Of a stretch of DNA of 64,000 bases, positions 11,771 through 24,189 are shown piece by piece. The notes beneath the pieces are model-generated. The model was not told the origin of the DNA. It made no database searches and worked only from the letters and a program-made list of their open reading frames with translations. Origin of the DNA: Ursus arctos (lineage: Eukaryota; Chordata; Mammalia; Carnivora; Ursidae); assembly GCF_023065955.2 (NCBI RefSeq), contig NW_026622897.1, forward strand, positions 6,329,001-6,393,000. The letters are read 5' to 3'. The first letter of the stretch is position 1, and each line of letters starts with the position of its first letter. A program made the position numbers and the translations under genes.

Positions 11771-13849
11771 TGAATCTACAGCTCAGGCAGGAATTAGACC
11801 TTTACAAGAGAGTCTTCTTTCCCATGGAATTCTCAATCAAATCTGTCAGCTGTCTATGAAAGTAGATAATGAGCTTAGAAGCTATTACCATGCAGTTCTT
11901 ACTACAAAGAAATGGGATACTGTCTCCCCCACTTTCATTGTAACCAAACTATAGTATTTCAGTGGGCAGGGCCTATGTCTTATTCCTTTTTTATATACCC
12001 ATATCTGATACAGTAAATGAAGCATAGGAGATAAGCAGTAAATGTGCTTTCTTGCAGCTCATTATGGAGTTGGTATCTCATGAATCCAGTCTGTGAGTAA
12101 ATGTGTATATAAGACTCTATAAATAATCTGAGGTTTAAGAGCCTTTTGAATTAGCCACAGTCATAGCTTTTCTTGAAACACAACTGTATACAAGTACCAA
12201 AAAAAAAGGTAATATCTTTTTATGTGCTTTTATGTGGATTTATTACATAACAGATCCTTAAAGAAAGGGTCAGTAGGAGGGACTCTTTGTTGTTTTACAG
12301 TTGATCTTGAGATAATCAGAAGTATAGAGAATGAATGATGAGAATATTCTTTATGAGAATGTATATTTTATGTCTCCAGTACTTGTTGGCATGGCTAGGG
12401 GGCCAAAGATCTAATAGCCTGGGAATACAACAGATGCACTCATGTTCACGGAAGGCACTTTTTAGAAAATCAAGTTTAAGGATTCCTGACAGCATTTTTG
12501 GTCTCCAAGAATACTAGCAAAGAGGTAGAGCTATAATTTGAAGCTTTTTGTGGGATTCAATTTAACTAAAATTTGTATATTGAGTACCTACTATTCATAA
12601 TGGACTGCATTCAAGGTTACTGTGCCTTTATGGAATTAAAAAAAAAAAAAAAAGCACCACCTACAGGAAGATAATTTATGGGCTAAAGACTTTATCTGGC
12701 AGAAAAATAGTAACTCATACCTTTCTTCAAGTCCTGGCCCAGGGCACAAAGCTTGTTTATTAGAGCTAGCAATCATTTTCAACCCTGACTTGTCATGTTG
12801 ATCAGGCACACTGGTGTAGTGTGCAAGCTACATAGCCTCATGTAAGAGCCCTGACTTTTGAAAATCCAGAATACAAAATTGAAGGGGACCAGTTCCTGAC
12901 CTCAAGCACTCCAGTTCTGGTCAGGGGAGGCATACACAGCCAGATATCCAAGTGACACTAATACAAGATGGAGAAGCACTAAATGTTCTAATTGAGGCAC
13001 ATGCACAATTCTATAGATATCTCTAAAACAATAGGAAATCAAACAGGCATTTCTATCCCCATAGCAGCATGACATTGTGAGGAGGCTGCCACAGGATTTA
13101 TACAGCTCAACAATAAAAGTAAACATTTGATGATGGAGGGAACCATCTGTGAAAATATGAGTGGTCCCAGATTATATATAAATACTCAGATAATATTTTA
13201 ATTAGAGTTTCATGGATCTAGAAGTACAGAGCTAAAAATACATCTCTAGGGAAAGTATAAAGACATCATTACATGCTGTAGTAAGCATTGGGTAGAGTTG
13301 TGAACAACTAATTCAAATGAGGTCACAACTAATTATGGGGATTGGGAATTATTTTTCAAAAAGAAGTGATGCTTCACACATTGCATAGTGAACGTACAGT
13401 TTACAGTAATCCCCAGAGAAAGTAAAGTTTACAGATATAAATATGTCAAGAAAAAAAGAAATGTAAGTACAGTAACTATGATATCTATTTAAAGGAAAAT
13501 GAGAATTTCAGAGTGTTTGTGGGCGATATCAAAAGCAATCCCCATTCCTTCTTACGCTAGCTGGTGATTCAAGGTGAGAGAAATGCTGTTATGAGTGGGT
13601 TATGGATATCTCCAAGGAGGCATATCTTTGATTGACCTGGCAAGTAGAAAACACAAGAGACAACAACTCTTATTTTAACAATAAAAACAATCTGGATAAG
13701 CTACAAAATCATATTTTCTTTTTTAACTAAAAAGCTTAAATATTATACAAAGATAATATTAACTAATAATAATAACTAAGCTTCCAGAAAATGACAAATC
13801 TTTCATAGAAGAAGGAGATCCTCCTAAAATAAATAAGTAAATCTTTAAA
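11771..13849. other. Unassigned sequence
   Basis: No gene seen. 12565-12650 (TATTGAGTACCTACTATTCA) is probably a short reversed L2 piece, followed by a poly(A) run at 12639-12653. Confidence 0.4.
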
Positions 13850-13866
13850 ACAACAACAACAACAAC

Positions 13867-14072
13867 ACCTGGTGGCTCAGTTGGTTGAACATCTGACTCT
13901 TGATTTTGGCTCAGGCCATGATCTTGGGGTCCTGGGATCAGGCCCCACAGAGGACTCTATACTCAGCAGGGAGTCTGCTTGAGTATTTCTCTCTCTCTCC
14001 CTCTGCCCCTCCCCCTGCTCGTGCTCTCTCTCTCTCTCACTCTCTTTCAAATAGATCTTTTAAAAAAAGAAG
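13867..14072 (+). mobile_element. CAN-SINE after a CAA repeat
   Basis: Plus-strand SINE (ACCTGGTGGCTCAGTTGG, GTCCTGGGATCAGGCCCC) with a long CT-rich region. It follows a (CAA)n run at 13850-13866. It is moderately diverged, with a short tail. Confidence 0.88.
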
Positions 14073-14089
14073 AAGAAAGGAGACCCGTG

Positions 14090-14929
14090 GCTGTTCTCAT
14101 CTGATAGAGTGTTGGGAGGTCTAATCTGCCATACACAGGAAAAAGGAGAAACCCAGGCAAAACATTAAGTAGTTTAATAGAATATAGATAGTCATGATAG
14201 ATTAGAATTCCAATGCACCCTAACCATAGAATGAATCTCAACTACCTTCCAACCCTTTCTCTAAGGATTCACCAAGGGCTCAGGGATAGTAAACTAAACA
14301 CCTGGAGACAGGACAGAAGAATTGAGAGAGACACCCCCTGAAACAAAGAGTGTTAACAAATGCAAGTCAACCACTCTCCACTGACAAGGAAAGAGCATGA
14401 GAGCTGAGAGAAATCCATCTGATTCTCTTTAGGAATTTATCTACCAAAGGCTTGGGGGAAAGACAAGGGAACTGAGAGAAATCCGTTTGAGGCATTAAAG
14501 GCCTTCATCAAATGCAAGATGTCTCTACAAAAGCAATAAGAACTCCCCAGTTGCTTAGTAAGCTGGCAGCTAGCTATAATGCAGAAAGGGAGATCTTTTA
14601 TGGTTAGGGTGATGGCTCAGCTTTAAATCATAATGTGACCTCTGGAAACTCACCAGTGCTCTGATCTTAAGTCATACAGAAAAGAAGGCCCTGATTTTCC
14701 AAAAACAAAAACAAAAACATTTGAAGAATGTTTGGAACATTTGGAGAACTGAATAAAATTAAGCAGCTAACCTAGGAGCGTGACACAATATGGAATGTGC
14801 CCCTTTTCTGAGGGTGAATATTAATTACTTCAGTGTGTACTTTTAAAAAATATAAAATAAATAACTACAATATATATGAAGCCAAAGAATATATGACACA
14901 TAGACAACAGAAGAAATAGTCAATTGAAG
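14090..14929. other. Unassigned sequence before the L1M nest
   Basis: No coding signal. It could be the diverged 5' part of the L1M beginning at 14930. Confidence 0.35.
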
Positions 14930-15190
14930 CAGACCCAGGGCTGATGCAGAAGTTGATGTTATCAAACAGAAAACTTACTTGTGATTTTTAAAGTGCTAAA
15001 GGGTAAAGAAAAGGTGGACGAATATGTGAACCAATGGGAAATTTTAGCAGAGACATGGAAACTATTGAAAAAGAATCAAATAGAAATGCTAAAAGTGAAA
15101 AATAAAATAAAAGAAGTGAAGAGTTCATTAGATGGTCAGACTAGATCTAACAAAGGAAAGAATCAATGAACTAAAAAAAAGTATGTAAAC
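14930..15190 (+). mobile_element. L1M ORF1 coiled-coil fragment
   Basis: The plus strand has a 62-residue open stretch (14981-15169) rich in Lys/Glu, with WEILAETWKLLKKNQIEML and KNKIKEVKSSLDG, matching the L1M ORF1 coiled coil. Its continuation is at 16890. Confidence 0.7.
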
Positions 15191-15216
15191 TGAAATACAA
15201 TACAATAAAATAAAAA

Positions 15217-15400
15217 TGGGTGCCTGGTGGCTCAGTCAGTGAAGTGTCTGCCTTTGGCTCAGGTCATGGTCCCAGGGTTGAACCCTGCATTGGGCTTCTT
15301 GCTCAGAGGGGAGCCTGCTTCTCCCTCTCCTTCTGCCCCTCCCACCCACTCATGCATGAGTGCTCTCTCTCTTTCTCTAATAAATAAAATTAAAAAAAAT
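15217..15400 (+). mobile_element. CAN-SINE
   Basis: Plus-strand SINE with head TGGGTGCCTGGTGGCTCAG and tail AATAAATAAAATTAAAAAAA. A young L1 fragment then inserted at its poly(A) tail (15418-15621). Confidence 0.88.
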
Positions 15401-15417
15401 AAACTGAAATATTTTTT

Positions 15418-15621
15418 CCTTTTTTTAAAATAATAGTATTTTTTTTTATTATGTTAGTCACCATACAGTACATCCCCAGTTTTTGATGTAAAGTTCCATG
15501 AGTCATTACTTGCATATAACACCCAGTGCACAATGGAATACGTGCCCTCCTTAATACCCATCACCAGCCTATCCCATTCGCCCACTCCCCTCCCCTCTGA
15601 AGCCCTCAGTTTGTTTCCCAG
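15418..15621 (-). mobile_element. Short 5'-truncated L1, 204 bp
   Basis: L1 3' UTR fragment of the same type as the full-length copy. It has a perfect 17-bp duplication AAACTGAAATATTTTTT at 15401-15417 and 15622-15638. Confidence 0.93.
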
Positions 15622-15639
15622 AAACTGAAATATTTTTTA

Positions 15640-16430
15640 AAAAAGAGTGAAAAAGAAACAGAATGGAAGACTTGAAACCATAAAATTCCTGGAAGAAAAT
15701 GTAGGCAGTAAATTCCTTGACATAGGCAAAGATTTTTTTTTTTTAAGTTAAGTTTTTTAGTTAAGCATCCAACTCTTGATTTTGGCTCAGGTCATGATCT
15801 CAGGGTCCTGGGATCAAGCCCTGTGCTGGGACTCTGTGCTCAGCAGGGAGTCTGCATGATGATTTCTTTCCGTCTCCCTCTGCCCATCCTCCTGCTCATG
15901 TGTGCTCTCTCTAAAGTAAATAAATCTTAAAAAAAAAAAAGGCAGATCTGAATTGACATTTTTTCAAAGACGACATACAGATGGCCATTAGATACATGAA
16001 AAGATACTCAACATCATTAATCATTAGGGAAATGCAAATCAAAACCACAATGAAATATCACTTCATTGTGATATGAATCATTCTAGAATGACTTCATTCT
16101 AGAATGACTATTATAGAAAAGACAAGAAACAATAAGTGTTGGCAAGGATGCAGAGAAAAGGGAACACTTATGCACTATTGGTGGGAATGTAACTTGGTGC
16201 AGCCACTATGGAAAATAGAATGGAGGTTCCTCAAAAGATTAAAAATAGAACTACTGTAAGATCCAGCAACTCCACTTCTGGGTATTTATCCAAAAATAAA
16301 AATTAAAAGCATGAACTCAACAAGATATCTGCACCCCCATGTTCATTGTAGCATTATTTAGAATAGCCAGGATATGAAACAACCTAGATGCCCATTGATG
16401 GATATCTGTGTTGCATATATACATATGCAT
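15640..16430 (+). mobile_element. L1 ORF2 3' fragment split by a SINE
   Basis: ORF2 C-terminal sequence (AAATTCCTGGAAGAAAATGT; then after the SINE AAATGCAAATCAAAACCACA, GGTGGGAATGTAACTTGGTG, TCCAGCAACTCCACTTCTGG). It ends at an AT/CA microsatellite. A 17-bp direct repeat sits at about 16080-16112. Confidence 0.8.
15735..15941 (+). mobile_element. CAN-SINE with degraded head
   Basis: The body from TAAGCATCCAACTCTTG through GGGATCAAGCCC and the AAATAAATC tail is clear. The first ~20 bp of the usual head are not. It splits an L1 ORF2 3' fragment. Confidence 0.8.
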
Positions 16431-16500
16431 ACATACACAAACACACACACACGTACATATATATAATATAACATATAACGTATAACATATATGTATGTAT
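16430..16500. repeat. AT/CA-rich simple repeat
   Basis: Mixed ATAC, CA and TATA runs follow the L1 fragment and may have grown from its tail. Confidence 0.8.
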
Positions 16501-16889
16501 CTAGCATAGTCTGTGCCCTTAGGAGCTTATGTCCAATAGAGGAAACACATTTAAATAAAAATTATTCAGGAAAGAAGAGGTTGAGTAAACTGCTCTAGGA
16601 GGTCAGAGGCAGCCTGAAGAGGTAAAAGGTAAGAAAAAACTCATATGCCCATATACAGTTATTTTCCATCCCCATCTCCCTGCCCCCAGACGTAGGCACA
16701 CATGTTTTATCATATACCAGTAATTCTTTCTTTTTTATTGCCTCTTATCCTGAATAGTATCTCATTTTGTTTTTGCTTGTCCAATTACCAGTTGATGAAC
16801 ACTTGTTGCTTCCAGTTTTGCGCTATTTTGAATAATGCTGTTAAGAACAATGATGTATAAGTCTTTGTACATTTTCATTTTCCTGAAAA
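16501..16889. other. Unassigned, partly L1-like
   Basis: 16660-16890 (CAGTTGATGAACACTTGTTG, AATAATGCTGTTAAGAACAA) resembles the reverse of an L1M ORF2 3' region. Confidence 0.4.
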
Positions 16890-18350
16890 CAGGAAATGAA
16901 ACAGAGTGACTGAGATTTGTAAAATAATATCAAAAAGTCATACATGCATGTACTTGGAGTTCCTGAAAGGAAAGCAGAAGATTTGTTGAAGAAATAATGG
17001 CTAAAAACTTTCTAATATAGATATCAAACCAAAGACCTGCGACCAGTGATCTAAAGAAAGATAGATGGGAATAAAACCACATGTAGGTACATCACAAACT
17101 GCTATTTAAAAGAGAGAAAGAGAGCGAGAAAGAGGGAGAGAGAGAAAGAGACAGAGAATCTTTAAAATGCCAGAGAAAATCAAACAGACTGCGCATATAA
17201 GGATAATAATATAAATTAGGATGATTTTTCACCAGGAACAATAGAAACCAGAAAGCAATGAAATGACATTTTCAAGGAGCTTAGAATAAAAAATACTGTC
17301 AAGCTAAAATTCTATTTCTAGAAAAAAACATTTTTAAAAAGGTAATTCAAATCACTGGTGGTAAAAATAGATAGATGATTCTGGGACAACCGGGTAGCAA
17401 TTTGCAAGAAGTTAAAATTACATCCATATCTCACACCATATACAAGACTAAATTTCAAGTACTATAAGAAAGATGAATTCTTATTTAACCTCAGTGTAGG
17501 GGAATGCTATCTAAATATGATCCAAAATCCTGAGCCAGTAAAAGATTGATAAGTTTGATGACATAAAAAAAAATTGAGGGACAAAAGACTAAAAAAATAA
17601 TAGAAAAATAGATATAAAGAGATAATTTGCAAAATAAATTTAAAGAGATAATTATTAGACTGACAAAATTCTCCTGGCAATAATGTGGAGAAACAGACAC
17701 TCATACAGTGTGTTGAAAATGCAAACTGGTTCCACCCTTTTGAAAGAAAACTTGACAATCTCTCCTAAAACTGCATATGCACTTACCCCTGACCTATAAG
17801 TCTCACTTCTAGGAATATAAGCTTAAGATACACCTCTAGCAATACAAACATATGTATGCACAGCTTGTTCGTTGTGGCATTGTTTATAATAGCAAAATGT
17901 TGGAAATAATCAAAACATCCATGCGTAGGAGAGTGGTGGTTGAATAAATAGTATATCCACATAAAGAAATATTAAGCAGTTGTCAAAAGAATAAGATAGA
18001 TCTCTATGAAGAGCTTTTGAATAATTTCTAGAATATGTTAATGGGTAAAAAAAAACAGTATGAGTAGCTATAGTGAATACCATTCAAGGAAGAAAGAGAG
18101 GGTGTACTAATATACATATCTGACTTCTGTGCAAAAGAAATACAGGAAGGCTACAGGAGATGCTACAGATTGGATACATATAGGAAGCTGGGAAAATGCT
18201 GGAAAGGAGTGGGTAATGGGGGACAGGTTAGTAGGGATGAGAATGGAGTGATAATTTCTTGAAGCATAACAGCTTGTATAATTTTGGCTGTTAGAACCAT
18301 TATAACATTTTATATGCTCCAGAAAATAAATAGTTAAAATTAACCATGTT
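16890..18350 (+). mobile_element. Old L1M: ORF1 piece then ORF2 3' end
   Basis: 16890-17340 reads as L1M ORF1 (RRM and C-terminal part). 17340-18350 is ORF2 C-terminus and 3' UTR-like sequence. With 14930-15190 (ORF1 coiled-coil region) it appears to be one element with a large internal loss and later insertions between 15.2 and 16.9 kb. Confidence 0.68.
17108..17160. repeat. GA-rich tract
   Basis: AGAGAGAAAGAGAGCGAGAA-type purine tract within L1M sequence. Confidence 0.85.
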
Positions 18351-18810
18351 GTAAGGAAAACTTAAAATGGAATCCAAGCAGTATCCAATTAACCCAACTT
18401 TACTACAAATGCAGTGTATGAATGAATAACATAACCACGTTAAAGCATATAGGGAAGAAAAGAACTAATCTGAATGATTTTGGGAAGCAGTATTTTGACT
18501 GTATATTATAAGGCTAAAGGCAAAGAGAACTACAGGGAAATATGGTGGTCTAATTAGTAATTCTGTTATACATAAGTATATGGGTTACCAACTCTCTACG
18601 TTATGTGTAGAGTAAGAGTAAGCAAACAAGTGAATATATTATAGATAAGGAGAACAAGGTTTCTCATTGAAAGAATTTACAAATAAGGAAGCAGGAAACA
18701 GTGGAATAAAACTTGTAGTATTGGATTGCAATAGAAGGTATCAGTATGTATTACCCATGGCTTTTTAAAATATATATACAGATAAAGAAATATATGTCAC
18801 ACTGTATGTA

Positions 18811-18852
<42 letters not shown>

Positions 18853-18929
18853 TTTAAATACTTCAATATATTTCATAGCTCTTTGCTGAAAGAGCCTAGG
18901 AGCAATAAGAATAGCTAGAGCTCAGATAT
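18351..18929. other. Unassigned AT-rich sequence with a CA repeat
   Basis: Probably decayed L1M given the flanks, but no clear match. Confidence 0.35.
18811..18848. repeat. (CA)n microsatellite
   Basis: Nearly pure CA run with one ATA interruption near its start. Confidence 0.95.
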
Positions 18930-19436
18930 TGAAAAAATACCATTTTGCAACAATAGGAACCAGAACTTGCTGGAGAAATTGATTCTAGGATTGAGACATG
19001 GAAAAGTACAAGGTGAACCTTATATATCTTGTGAAGTCAGAATATGAGGAAGTGCTTAAACATGTATAAGGAGAAACTGGATAACTCATACATTTCTGGT
19101 AGGAATGTAAAATTGTACAGTCACTCAGGAAAGCAGTTCAACAGTTTCTCATATAAAATTAAGCATGCAATTATTGTTAGATCCAGATATTGCACTCTGG
19201 GAATTTATTCAAGAGCAATAAAAACTTATGTTCACACAAAAATCTGTACATGAATGTTTATAGCAACTTTATTCATGATAGCCCAAAAGTAGGGGGGAAA
19301 AGATGTTCTTTGATGAGTGAATGGGTAAAAAACCTATTGAATATCTCAACCATGACATATTAGTAATAAAAAAGAATGAATTGATACACACCACGACTTA
19401 GATTAATTTCCAGGGAATTATGCTGAGTGAAAAAAG
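18930..19436 (+). mobile_element. L1M ORF2 3' fragment
   Basis: Matches the region encoding the ORF2 C-terminus (AATTTATTCAAGAGCAATAA, TTTATAGCAACTTTATTCAT, ATTATGCTGAGTGAAAAAAG). It ends abruptly where the ORF1 sequence of the next L1M starts. Confidence 0.75.
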
Positions 19437-19530
19437 CCAAGAATTTTCCAGAATTAATGATAAGACATTACAGATTCAGAAATCTCAGAGAATACCAAGA
19501 AGGATGAAAACCAAACACCAACCAACTAAC

Positions 19531-19534
<4 letters not shown>

Positions 19535-19601
<67 letters not shown>
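19535..19601. repeat. Compound (CT)n(CA)n microsatellite
   Basis: About 19 CT units (19535-19573) pass directly into about 14 CA units (to 19601) inside the old L1M. Confidence 0.97.
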
Positions 19602-19603
<2 letters not shown>

Positions 19604-19751
19604 CATCTAGGAATATCATGTTCAAGCTACATAAATTTAAACACACAGAAGAAATATTGAAAAAAGCCAAAGGTGGGGGAAAGGGACATTACCTATACAA
19701 AATGAAAAAAATAATTACAGCAGAGTTTCCATCAGAAGCTATGCAAGCAAA

Positions 19752-19838
19752 GCCACCTGGCTGTCTCAGTCAGTAGAGTATGCGACTCTTGATCTCAGGG
19801 TCATGAGTTTGAGTGCTGTGTTGGGCCTAGAGATTACA
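19752..19838 (+). mobile_element. Truncated SINE head in L1M
   Basis: Only the tRNA-like part remains (CCACCTGGCTGTCTCAGTCA to GTGTTGGGCC). It interrupts L1M ORF1 sequence, with GCAAGCAA on the left and ACAAGCAAG on the right as a possible duplication. Confidence 0.65.
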
Positions 19839-20559
19839 GAAATGATACAAGCAAGAAAGCAGTGTAGTAAAATATTTAAAGTGTTAAAAGAAAAAACTCA
19901 TTAACTTCTAAGTATAGACTAGAATTCTGTATCAAGTAACACTGCCCTTCAATAATAATAACAAAGAATTTATTGCCATTAGTCCTACACTGTAAGAAAT
20001 GTTAAAATAATTCTTCAGGTTCATGTGAAATTATATTGATGAGAAATTTGTGACCTATATCACAATAAATATAATGCTAGAGAAGGAATAAATAAAATGT
20101 TTTATTTTCCTTATTCTTAGTTGACCTAAAAAATAGTTTACTTAAGGTACAATTAATAATAATGTATTGATCTATTATAACATATGGATAATAAGTGAGA
20201 TGAATTTCAGCAATCTCATGAGGAATGGAAGGATTTGGAAATTCTGTGTTATAAGGTAACTGTATTACACATGAAGTGGTCTTGTGTTACTTAAATATGG
20301 ATTTGGGGGAGGCAAAAATCAATCAATAAATAAATGAGTTAGATTAATTAAAAATATATATTGGAAACACTAGAGAAACTACTAAATTTTTTTAAAAGTA
20401 TAATAGGCTAAGAGAAGAGATAAAATGAAATCATAAAATGCTCAATTAAAATGAGAAAAAAGAAAAGTGAGGGAAAAGATATAAATAAATAAATACCATA
20501 AATACAACACAGTTACAAATATGGTAGATAGCAATCCAACTCTATTGATTTCACTTTAA

Positions 20560-23500
20560 ATATGAGCAGTCTAAACACAGCAATTAAAAAGACAGAATGT
20601 CAAAATAGATAAAATAAGGCAAAACTGTGTTTTGTCTACAGGAAATTCAGTTTAATTATAAAGACTTAGGATAATAGTAAAAGGATGGAAAAAGATATAC
20701 CATGTTACCACTAATCAAAAGAGTAGCTATATTAATTCAAACAAAGCAGATTTCAGAACAAGAAAAATTATAGGGAAAAAGAAGGTTGTCACATCATAAT
20801 AAAAGGTCAATTCTCTAAGAAATAATGATCTTAAATGTGTATGCATCTGACAGCATAGTGTCAAAATTCATGAGGCAAAAGTTGAGGGAAGTGAAAGGAG
20901 AAATTCACAAATTCACTATCATAGTTGGAGATACCAATACTTCTTTTTTTAGTAATTGACAGATCAAGCAGACAGAAAATCATTAAGCATATAGTTGAAC
21001 TGATCAGCACTATCAGTCAGCATGATCTAATTGACATTTATAGAATAGTCTTTCACAAAACAGAATACACTTTTATCTCAGACTCACATGGAACATTAAC
21101 CAAGATAGAACACATTCTTGACCATGAAATGCAACTTAAATTTAAAAGAATAGAAATCATAAAAAATACATCTCAAACCACATTGGAATTAAGCTAGAAA
21201 TCAACACCAGATAGTCAGCTTGGACAATCCCCAAAGATATTTGGACATCCCTAGAGTTATGGAAATGAAACAATGCAATTCCAAATAATTATTGGGCCAA
21301 ATGAGAAATCTTAAGGGAAATTAAAAAAAAAAACACAACGTTTTGAACTAAAATCTCAACAGAACTTTGACCAAAAAAAAAAAAAAAAAAAAGTAGATAA
21401 AATCAGGAATGAAAACTTTCTAACAGTGAAAAGTCCAGGACCAGATGACTTCACTGGTGAACTTTACCAAACATTTGAAGAAGAATTCACACCAATCCTT
21501 CTCAAATTCTTCCAAAAAAAATTGAAGAGGAGGGCATATTTTCAACTCATTTTATGAGGCTAGCGTAAGCCTGATATCAATGCCAGATAAAAACATTAGA
21601 AGAAAATAATAGGTGAATATCCCTTGTGAATATAGATGCAAAAAGTCTCAACAAAATACTAACACGTCAGACCCAACAGCATAATAAAAAGATGATGCAC
21701 TACAACCAAGTGGGATTTATCCCAGTAATGCAAAATGGTTCAAAATAATAAATTCAATCAATTTAATACACCATATTAGTAGAATAAAGGAAAATAAATA
21801 CATGATTATCTCAATTAACAAAAATTAAAAGGCATTTTACAAAATCTAACACCTTTAATAATAAAACAAGCTCAGAAAACTAGGAATAGAAAGAAACTTC
21901 TTCAACATAATAAAGAGCATTTAAAAACTCACAGATGACATCAATAATGAAAGACTGAAAATTGTCCCAGATCAGGAACAAGACGAAGATGCCCACTTTC
22001 CCAATGCCATTCAACACTGTACTGGAAGTTTTGCCAGAGCAATTGAACAAGTTAAAAAAAATAAAGAACATCCAAATTGGACAGAAAGAAGTAAAACTAT
22101 CAGCTAATATTATCCTCTGTATATAAAGTCCCAAGTAATCTACAACAAAGCTACTAGAGATCATAAATGAATTCAGCAAAGTTGTAGGGTATAATATCAG
22201 CATAAAAAAATCACTTGTATTTCTGTACACCTGCAAAGAATGAGCTGAAAAGAAAATTAAGAAAGAAATTCTATTTATAGTATTATGTAAAAATAAATTG
22301 TTAGGAATAATTTGATGAAGGAGATAAAAGATTTATACACTGAAAACTACAACGTATTTCTGAAATAAATTGAAGAAGTCCTATGTTCATGGGTAGGAAG
22401 ATTTAGTCTCTTTAAGATAGCAATGTTACCCAAACCTATCTATGGATTCATTGCAATTTCTATCAAAATTCCAACAGCTTTTTTGAAGAAATGGAAAAAC
22501 CAATCCTCAATATTTTATGGAATTCCACTAAACACCAAACAGGCAAAACAATCTTGAAAAAGAACACATTTTTTGGATTCCTACTTCCCAACTTCAAAAG
22601 TTACTACAAAGCTACTGTAATCAAAACAGTGATAGTAGCCTAGAGATACACATGTTGACCAATGGAATATAATTGCAAGTCTAGAAATAAACCTGTGCAT
22701 CTATGGCCATTTAATTTTTGACAAGGATGCCAGTTCTTTTCAATGTGGGAAGAGTAGTATCTTCAACAAATAGGCCTGAGACAACCAAGTTTCCCCATGC
22801 AAAAGAATGAATTTGGACCCCTACTTCATGCTAAAATCATAAAAATCTTAGAAGAAAACATAAGGGAAAATCTTAATAATTTTGAATTTGACAATGGATT
22901 CTTAATTATGACATCAAAGTATAGGCAACAACAAGATAAATTAGGTTTCATTAAAATTGAAAACATTTGTACATCAAAGGACATTATCAAGAAAGTGAAG
23001 AGACATGGGGCTCCTGGGTGGCGCAGTCGTTAAGCATCTGCCTTAGGCTCAGGGCGTAATCCCGGCATTCTGGGATCGAGCCCCACATCGGGCTCCTCCA
23101 CTGGGAGCCTGCTTCTTCCTTTCCCCCTGCCCCTGCTTGTGTTCCCTCTCTCACTGGCTGTCTCTCTCTGTCAAACAAATAAATAAAATCTTTAAAAAAA
23201 AAAAAAAAGAAAGTGAAGAGACAACCTACAGAATGGGAGAAAATATTTACAAATTGTATATCTGATAAGGACGTAATGTCCAGATTATACAAGGAACTTC
23301 TGTGACTGAATAACAAAAAGACATATTAAAAAAAATGGTAGTGGAATTGAATAGATGTTTCTCCAAAGAAGATACACAAATGGCCAATAAGGACATAAAA
23401 ATATGTTCAACATCATCAGTCATTAGGGGAATGCAAATCAGAATCACAGTGAGAGAACACTTTATGCCCATAAGATTGGCAAAAATAATGATGAACATAA

Positions 23501-23900
23501 TGACTGTTGGTGAAGATGTAGAGAAATTGGCACCATCATACATTGCTGGTGGGAAGGTCCCATGGTGCGGCTGCTACAGGAAGCAGTAGCTGCTTCCTCA
23601 AAACGCTAAATGTAGAATAACCACATGAGTCAGCAATTTCTAGTCATATACCCAATAAAAAAGAGAATGGGAACTCAGATACTTGTATATCGATGTACAT
23701 CACTGCAGCATTATTAACAATAGCCAAAAAGTAGAAACAAGGCAAATGTCTATCAATAGATTAATGGATAAACAAAACATGATATGTACAATGGAATATT
23801 TTTTACCCATAGAGTGGAATGAAGTTCTGATACATGCTACACCATGGATGAACCTTGAAAACATTATGTTAAGTGAAATAAGCCAGACATAAAAGGAGAC
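20560..23900 (+). pseudogene. Decayed L1M ORF2
   Basis: Fragments of endonuclease and reverse transcriptase sequence appear in shifting frames. 20925-21197 reads through the endonuclease end (DIYRIVFHKTEYTFISDSHG). 22797-23033 and 23683-23892 are C-terminal pieces; the latter contains MEYFLPIEWNEVLIHATPWM and [12 protein letters not shown]. Frameshifts, stops and a SINE insertion make it non-functional. Confidence 0.8.
23006..23208 (+). mobile_element. CAN-SINE inserted in an old L1M ORF2
   Basis: Plus-strand SINE with head GGGGCTCCTGGGTGGCGCAG, tail AAATAAATAAAATC and a poly(A) run. It is flanked by the 15-bp duplication GAAAGTGAAGAGACA (22991-23005 and 23209-23223). The host L1M ORF2 reading resumes after it, so it is younger than that element. 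Confidence 0.94.
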
Positions 23901-24189
23901 ATATTATGTGATTCCACTTACGTGAAGTAACTAGAATAGGCAAATTCGTAGAGGCAAAAAGTCTATTAGATGTTACCAGGGGCTGAAGGGAATAGAAGAT
24001 GAAGTGTTAATGCTTAGTGGTTATAGAGCTTCTGTTTGGATTGATTAAACAGTTTGGGAAGTAGATAGTGGTGATAGTTGTATAACATTGTGAATATAAT
24101 TAATACAACTGAATTGTACACTTAAGAGTGATTAAAATGGCATATTTTGCAGTATGTGAATTTTCCACAATAAAAAAAAAATTAGTAAC

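Larger units (their letters stand above)
19437..24181 (+). mobile_element. Old L1M element, nearly complete but decayed
   Basis: From 19437 to about 19990 it matches the C-terminal half of an L1M ORF1. 20000-20560 is inter-ORF sequence. ORF2 follows from about 20560, and the end ATTTTCCACAATAAAAAAAA is at 24181. It carries a CT/CA microsatellite, a truncated SINE and a complete SINE (23006-23208). Many stops and indels break both ORFs. Confidence 0.85.
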
